Assembly: GCA_003152255.1 (NCBI GenBank)
Contig: PLZT01000206.1
Coordinates: 1,941 to 17,506, forward strand
Source of the DNA: Methylocystaceae bacterium
Lineage (GTDB): Bacteria > Pseudomonadota > Alphaproteobacteria > Rhizobiales > Beijerinckiaceae
Direction: 5' to 3'
Length of the DNA stretch: 15,566 nucleotides
Part shown: piece by piece, positions 7,575 to 15,566 of the stretch
Layout: every line of letters begins with the position of its first letter
How positions within the stretch are numbered: position 1 is the stretch's first letter
Translations under genes and position numbers: made by a program
Notes under the pieces: generated by a model
What the model was told of the DNA's origin: nothing
What the model saw: only the letters and a program-made list of their open reading frames with translations
The model's database searches: none

Positions 7575-7898
7575 TTATGGACCAGGCCGGAAAGACGGCA
7601 TTTCAAATGGCGTGCGGACATCTTCTTGAAACTGGCTCAGAGATGCGTATGCAACAGACAAATGATTTCGCATTGTTTTGTCTTTAGACGATGCCCAGGC
7701 TAGCTTCACTGCAATCTTCATCTCTTCTTTGGGCAACGGCAACTTTGAGGCCGGGAACACAAATGTAGGCCCAGTCTCCATCATGTCGCCGAGCGCGCCG
7801 AGGGCGTCCGGCATCAGGGCGTGTATGCGTTGGAGGCGCTCCTCGGGAGTTTCCGACTTTCCTTGGGGCAGAAGCCACTTTTTGAGCCAGTCGATCAT
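7575..7898 (-). CDS. Hypothetical protein, possibly truncated by a premature stop
   Basis: This 107-residue soluble protein starts MIDWLKKWLLPQGK. The middle (ERLQRIHALMPDALGAL, then MMETGPTFVFPASKLPLPKE and MKIAVKLAWASS) has the balanced composition of a real protein; I cannot name the family. The ATG at 7898 is chosen because GGGAAGGG stands seven bases upstream. The longer reading from 8051 would begin inside repeat copies 3 and 4, so it is not credible as a start. The last ten residues (RTPFEMPSFRPGP) look unlike the rest, and the frame continues sensibly beyond the TAA for 34 codons, so the gene may be shortened. It sits inside the inverted-repeat patch. Confidence 0.5.
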   Translation of the reverse strand: MIDWLKKWLLPQGKSETPEERLQRIHALMPDALGALGDMMETGPTFVFPASKLPLPKEEMKIAVKLAWASSKDKTMRNHLSVAYASLSQFQEDVRTPFEMPSFRPGP

Positions 7899-7913
7899 TG
7901 GACGACCCTTCCC

Positions 7914-7991
7914 TACCTCTTCCTGCTGTCGGCGCATTTTCTTCTTTAAAGCCGCCTGTGCCTCCGCGAATCCCTGATCAGCAGCAAGTCT
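7914..7991 (-). pseudogene. Scrap resembling the end of a Sel1-repeat protein
   Basis: Just inside repeat copy 3 the minus strand reads RLAADQGFAEAQAALKKK then MRRQQEE. AADQGFAEAQAAL looks like the end of a Sel1/TPR-like repeat, which typically reads AA-x-QG-x-A-x-AQ-x-x-L. It starts at the repeat junction with no start codon of its own and runs in frame into the 7575-7898 gene. I read it as a gene end cut by the repeat; a chance resemblance in 26 residues is possible. Confidence 0.3.
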
Positions 7992-8045
7992 GGGAATTAC
8001 GGTGACATGATACCAATTACCTATTTTGATTGGGTTACGGCGACA
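7990..8045 (-). repeat. Repeat copies 3 and 4, reversed, right border of the patch
   Basis: Copy 3 covers 7990-8020. Its part 7996-8020 is the right arm of the 25-bp inverted repeat with 6920-6944, and its part 7990-8007 matches copy 1. Copy 4 has the core TTACGGCGACA at 8035-8045, 38 bases beyond the core of copy 3 (7997-8007) in the same orientation. The spacing and the TGCACTGTC-type flank of copy 4 recall REP-like intergenic elements, but no transposase is present here. Confidence 0.7.
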
Positions 8046-8147
8046 GTGCATATTATTGACTAGCGCCGGGCGACGCGGCGCTCTACCTCGACCTGATCTC
8101 GGCGGCGACGCGGCGATCTGGGCCCATCGGTTGACGCCCGCCCGCCC

Positions 8148-9119
8148 TCACTCGGCGGCGCGAAAGACGCCCGCCTTCTCGGCGCTTCCCGGAATAAACG
8201 CGTCGAAGGCCGCGAAAAACAGCTCCCGCGGTTCGTCGCGCTCCATCATGATTTCGTGGCGCGCGCCGGGGATCGTCACGAGCGTGGCGATATCGAGCCT
8301 TTGCGCGAAACGCTCGACCGCCGCCGTCGACACGAGCGTGTCGCGGCCCGAGGCGATCAGCAGCGTCGGCACGGTCCAGTGGTGCGCATAGTCGCTCTCC
8401 GCGAAGCGGCGCATCTGGCGGAAGGCGGCGTTCGTCCAGCCGATGGTGGGGTCGCCGATTCCCAGCCGCGGCGCATTGGCCAGCACCGCCGCGTTGCGGG
8501 CGAGCCGCGCGGGATCGGAGGTGAGTATGTTGCCGTCGAATTTCAGCTCGACCAGCGAGGCCTCGCGGCCGCCGGGAATGAACATCGCGCCGAGCCCCAG
8601 CATGTCCAGCGCATTGGCGAGAAGCCTGGCGCCGCGCGGAAACAGCAAGCCGTGAATGTCGATCATCGGCGCGGTGATGACCAGCCGCGCGAAATCGCCG
8701 CCGCCGCCATGGGCGTATTCGAGCAGGATCGCGCCGCCCATCGAATGGGCCAGCGCGAACCATGGTTTCGGGCAGGCGAGCCGCGTCATTTCGGCCAGAA
8801 AGGCCGATAGATCGCGCTGATATTGCGCGAAATCGTCGACATGGCCCTTGCGCGGATTGGCGAGTTCGCGCTCCGAGCCGCCCTGGCCGCGCCAGTCCAG
8901 CGTGACGACTTCGAATCCGCGCGCCAGCAGGTCGTCGATGGTCTCGAAATATTTTTCGATGAATTCGGCGCGTCCCTGAAACAGCGCGACCGTCGCGCGC
9001 GGCGCGCTGGGCGGCGAAAAGCGCGCCATGCGCAACGACACATTGTCCGCGGCGTTGAGCACGTAAACCCGCGCGCCGGGCGGAATGGGATTTCGCGGCG
9101 TGGCTACGAGGTCGAGCAT
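8148..9119 (-). CDS. Alpha/beta hydrolase, lysophospholipase/monoacylglycerol lipase type
   Basis: This 323-residue serine hydrolase resembles PldB/COG2267 lysophospholipases and monoacylglycerol lipases. The catalytic triad is visible: S126 in ALAHSMGGA (GxSxG variant with Ala first), D260 in IASGRDTLV, H288 in GARHEIMMERD. Before the nucleophile come LFQGRAEFIEKYFE, typical of the PldB-like branch, and LDWRGQGGS. There is no signal peptide or membrane segment, so it is probably cytoplasmic, acting on a lipid or ester not identified here. The ATG at 9119 (MLDLVATPRNPIPPG) is chosen; an in-frame TTG at 9218 would add 33 Arg/Lys-rich residues and run into the hsp20 upstream region. The SD is weak (GAAGAAA). 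It is divergent from hsp20. Confidence 0.88.
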   Translation of the reverse strand: MLDLVATPRNPIPPGARVYVLNAADNVSLRMARFSPPSAPRATVALFQGRAEFIEKYFETIDDLLARGFEVVTLDWRGQGGSERELANPRKGHVDDFAQYQRDLSAFLAEMTRLACPKPWFALAHSMGGAILLEYAHGGGGDFARLVITAPMIDIHGLLFPRGARLLANALDMLGLGAMFIPGGREASLVELKFDGNILTSDPARLARNAAVLANAPRLGIGDPTIGWTNAAFRQMRRFAESDYAHHWTVPTLLIASGRDTLVSTAAVERFAQRLDIATLVTIPGARHEIMMERDEPRELFFAAFDAFIPGSAEKAGVFRAAE

Positions 9120-9225
9120 CGAGCGTTTCTTCACTTGCGGAGGCGAGCAGCGCGGGTTCCGCCGCCGCCTGTTCGATTTTTTACCATAGTCCAACCCAAC
9201 GGCCGGTAAAGACGCCAAATCGCCT

Positions 9226-9254
9226 CTTGAAGTTCAAAATGGCGTTTCCCACAT
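9226..9254 (+). promoter_or_regulatory. Candidate RpoH (sigma-32) promoter of hsp20
   Basis: CTTGAA at 9226-9231 equals the sigma-32 -35 consensus. Sixteen bases later CCCACAT (9248-9254) approximates the CCCCATnT -10. The start would lie near 9262, giving a leader of about 100 bases, the length expected if a ROSE thermometer is transcribed. This is a pattern match only. Confidence 0.45.
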
Positions 9255-9261
9255 CCGTTTC

Positions 9262-9362
9262 AGCGCGGGCCATAACGGACGCGCTTGGAGCCGGCTCCGC
9301 CAATGAAAAAGCGAAGTGCGGCGATCTGTCTAACCTCATGTCGCTCAAATGGAGGATATGCA
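9262..9362 (+). ncRNA. Candidate ROSE-like RNA thermometer in the hsp20 leader
   Basis: Just before the start, 9337-9346 (CATGTCGCTC) can pair with 9351-9360 (GGAGGATATG) around an AAAT loop. This hides the GGAGG ribosome site. The pairing is imperfect, with a G opposite G and a C opposite A in the SD part, and the anti-SD strand contains UCGCU. ROSE elements carry a conserved UYGCU facing the SD with a G-G mismatch, so the match is specific. A second hairpin lies upstream: GGAG/CTCC around CCGG at 9287-9298, nested in CGCTT (9282-9286) with AAGCG (9309-9313). In alphaproteobacteria ROSE elements melt on heating to let small heat-shock proteins be made. Confidence 0.6.
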
Positions 9363-9836
9363 ATGCGTCCTTTCGATCTTTCCCCCCTGTTTCGTCAGAC
9401 CGTCGGCTTTGATCGCTTGATCAATAATTTGGCGCAGAGCGGCGGTTTGGAGCCCGCTCCGAATTACCCGCCTTACAACATCGAGCGCACCTGTGAGCAC
9501 GCCTATCGGGTGACGCTCGCGGTCGCGGGTTTCGCGCGCGAGGATCTCTCGATCGAAACGCGCGAGAACGCGCTAACGATTCGCGGCGCGCAGCAGCCGG
9601 CTCAGGAAGAGCCCGGTCGTGAATTCCTGCATCAGGGGATCGCGGCGAGAGCCTTCGAGCGCCGGTTCCAGCTCGCCGATCATGTCGTCGTGACGGGCGC
9701 CGCGCTCGAAAACGGTTTGCTGCATGTCGATCTGGTCCGCGAGATTCCGGAGGCCCAGAAGCCGCGTCGCATCGACATCGGCGCGCCGGCTCAGGCCGCG
9801 GTGGACGCCAAGGTCGTGGAAGCCAGGGCCGCGTAA
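9363..9836 (+). CDS. Small heat-shock protein, Hsp20/IbpA class
   Basis: This 157-residue ATP-independent holdase binds unfolding proteins and passes them to DnaK/ClpB. The alpha-crystallin domain spans about residues 36-130, starting YPPYNIER and containing YRVTLAVAGFAREDLSIET and the signature ALENGLL at 114-120. The N-terminal arm (MRPFDLSPLFRQTVGFDRL) is the usual IbpA type. A C-terminal IxI-like RIDIG (residues 136-140) would dock between dimers, followed by an Ala-rich end. The start is fixed by GGAGG at 9351-9355, seven bases before ATG 9363; an earlier in-frame ATG at 9285 would run through the hairpin leader. Heat control is suggested by the RpoH-like promoter and the ROSE-like leader. 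Confidence 0.93.
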   Translation: MRPFDLSPLFRQTVGFDRLINNLAQSGGLEPAPNYPPYNIERTCEHAYRVTLAVAGFAREDLSIETRENALTIRGAQQPAQEEPGREFLHQGIAARAFERRFQLADHVVVTGAALENGLLHVDLVREIPEAQKPRRIDIGAPAQAAVDAKVVEARAA

Positions 9837-9860
9837 CGCGGGACAAACATGGCTGTTTGG

Positions 9861-9889
9861 GAGGCGTCCCTCGGGGCGCCTCTTTTTTT
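9861..9889 (+). terminator. Rho-independent terminator of hsp20
   Basis: GAGGCG and CGCCTC (9861-9866, 9877-9882) pair, with CCC/GGG on top, one unpaired T and a TCG loop. Seven T follow at 9883-9889. It lies 24 bases after the hsp20 stop. Confidence 0.9.
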
Positions 9890-10067
9890 GCGTTCGTCTA
9901 ACCGCCGGCGGGTTTGGCGCCGCGGGTCACGCGTGACGGACCCAGTCGGTCGCGGCGAAGTCCGTTTGCGGCGGGATTGGACGGAACCCTAGCCTTCGCG
10001 CGGCGAAGCGGGCCGAATTTGGGGCGGTCGCGGCTTGCTTGTGTGGCGTCGGCAAATCTGGCAAGAA

Positions 10068-10112
10068 TGTCTCCCCCGAATGGTCAGTCTTGCTGACCAT
10101 TCGGGGGAGACA
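10068..10112. repeat. Perfect 20-bp inverted repeat with 5-base spacer
   Basis: TGTCTCCCCCGAATGGTCAG (10068-10087) and its exact reverse complement (10093-10112) flank TCTTG. No T run follows in either direction, so it is not a standard terminator. Its centre lies about 158 bases before the inferred sigma-54 start near 10248, within the usual range of enhancer sites. As RNA it would be an unusually stable hairpin. Confidence 0.9.
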
Positions 10113-10221
10113 AGCACGCAAATTCCAATTTGCGCCCTCGATCCGACATTGATGGTCCCGCCGGCATTTTTCGCCTGGGGCGCCGCGATCGAGGGAGCCG
10201 GAGAAATAAAGACAGGCTCGA

Positions 10222-10237
10222 TGGCGCGGCTCTTGCC
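10222..10237 (+). promoter_or_regulatory. Candidate sigma-54 promoter of gltB
   Basis: TGGCGCGGCTCTTGCC matches the sigma-54 consensus TGGCACGnnnnTTGCW at all fixed positions except A to G at position 5 and W to C at the end. GG and GC are exactly ten bases apart, as required. The start would fall near 10248, about 108 bases before the gltB ATG. Sigma-54 with NtrC controls nitrogen genes in many proteobacteria. A GC-rich genome can produce such matches by chance. Confidence 0.5.
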
Positions 10238-10355
10238 ACGGCGCGTGGACGCTTGACCCCGCCCGGGCCTTCGTGAAAAGCGGCGGGGGCGCGGTCCCGG
10301 CGAGCGGCTGTCGGAGGCGATGCGCGAGAATATGCTTAGGACGAGGGACGAAGAT

Positions 10356-15062
<4,707 letters not shown>

Positions 15063-15066
15063 GGCG

Positions 15067-15081
15067 GCCCCTTCGAGGGGC
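15067..15081 (+). other. Short hairpin between gltB and gltD
   Basis: GCCCC and GGGGC (15067-15071, 15077-15081) pair around TTCGA, four bases after the gltB stop. No T run follows, so it is unlikely to terminate. It could stabilise the upstream mRNA or be incidental. Confidence 0.3.
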
Positions 15082-15213
15082 GCGTCGCGGCGCGATGCGA
15101 AATTCGTACGCGATTTGGCCAACGCCGTCGCTATCGCGGCGGGCGGGATGAGTTATAACCCATGCGAGGCGGCGGCGCGCCGAACATGGACGAACCGATG
15201 AGCAGCGAGCGCT

Positions 15214-15566
15214 ATGGGCAAGGTGACGGGTTTTATCGAGATCGACCGGCAGGACCGCAAGTATAAGCCGGCAGCCGACCGCATTCGCCATTACGAGGAA
15301 TTCGTCATTCCTCTGTCCGAGGAGGCCACGCGCAACCAGGCGGCGCGCTGCATGAATTGCGGCATTCCGTTCTGTCACAACGGCTGTCCGGTCAACAACC
15401 AGATTCCCGACTGGAACGACCTCGTCTATGAGGGCGATTGGAAGCGCGCGCTGGCCAATCTGCACTCGACCAATAATTTTCCCGAATTCACCGGCAGGGT
15501 CTGTCCCGCGCCGTGCGAGGCGTCCTGCACGCTCAATCTCAACGACCAGCCGGTGACGATCAAATC
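15214..15566 (+). CDS. gltD: Glutamate synthase small subunit, N-terminal part
   Basis: The first 117 residues of the NADPH-dependent FAD subunit, which supplies electrons to GltB. The start [20 protein letters not shown] is characteristic of alphaproteobacterial GltD. Two cysteine sets for 4Fe-4S clusters are complete: C46, C49, C54 and C58 ([16 protein letters not shown]), and C97, C101 and C105 ([12 protein letters not shown]). [20 protein letters not shown] lies between. The FAD and NADPH folds lie beyond the window. It starts 151 bases after gltB in the same direction; co-transcription is likely. The SD is weak (AGCGAGCG); nearby ATGs at 15186 and 15198 are in another frame. Confidence 0.93.
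   Translation, partial: MGKVTGFIEIDRQDRKYKPAADRIRHYEEFVIPLSEEATRNQAARCMNCGIPFCHNGCPVNNQIPDWNDLVYEGDWKRALANLHSTNNFPEFTGRVCPAPCEASCTLNLNDQPVTIK

Larger units (their letters stand above)
9890..10355. other. Long leader region upstream of gltB
   Basis: These 466 bases separate the hsp20 terminator from gltB and hold no convincing gene. Short ORFs (9914-10096, 10035-10256 plus) lack an SD and family resemblance. It contains the perfect inverted repeat at 10068-10112 and the sigma-54-like element at 10222-10237, so it looks like a regulatory region for the glutamate synthase genes. Confidence 0.5.

Overview
The window looks like chromosomal DNA of a GC-rich alphaproteobacterium, probably Hyphomicrobiales. 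This rests on codon and GC use, the protein styles (GltB, PabB/PabC, the YmdB-like phosphoesterase, an IbpA-type Hsp20) and a ROSE-like thermometer before hsp20. A methanotroph or methylotroph relative is a guess from general feel, not shown by any gene here.

Layout, left to right. Positions 1-2729 (minus) hold polA, cut by the window edge just before the last polymerase motif. A small one-helix membrane protein gene (3068-3259, plus) follows, with a strong terminator. A YmdB/TIGR00282-type metallophosphoesterase (3434-4282, minus) is divergent from pabB-pabC (4452-6283, plus), two overlapping genes that make 4-aminobenzoate from chorismate for folate.

From about 6370 to 8050 lies a visibly less GC-rich accessory patch. 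It holds a small lipoprotein gene, a decayed remnant of a phage/ICE 'large polyvalent protein' with an in-frame stop, a short conserved-looking ORF with a possible premature stop, and a scrap resembling a Sel1 repeat. Four copies of the core TGTCRCCGTAA sit around it: two forward on the left and two reversed on the right. The inner pair form a 25-bp inverted repeat (23 of 25 match) about 1.1 kb apart. This is the least ordinary part of the window.

Ordinary chromosome resumes with a lysophospholipase-like alpha/beta hydrolase (8148-9119, minus). It is divergent from an Hsp20 gene (9363-9836, plus) that has a candidate RpoH promoter, a candidate ROSE RNA thermometer over its ribosome binding site, and a clear terminator. 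The right third is the glutamate synthase locus: gltB (10356-15062) and the start of gltD (15214 to the edge), which assimilate ammonia together with glutamine synthetase. The long gltB leader contains a perfect 20-bp inverted repeat and, 110 bp further on, a near-consensus sigma-54 -24/-12 element. Together they suggest nitrogen control. No tRNA, rRNA, CRISPR array or intact transposase was seen.
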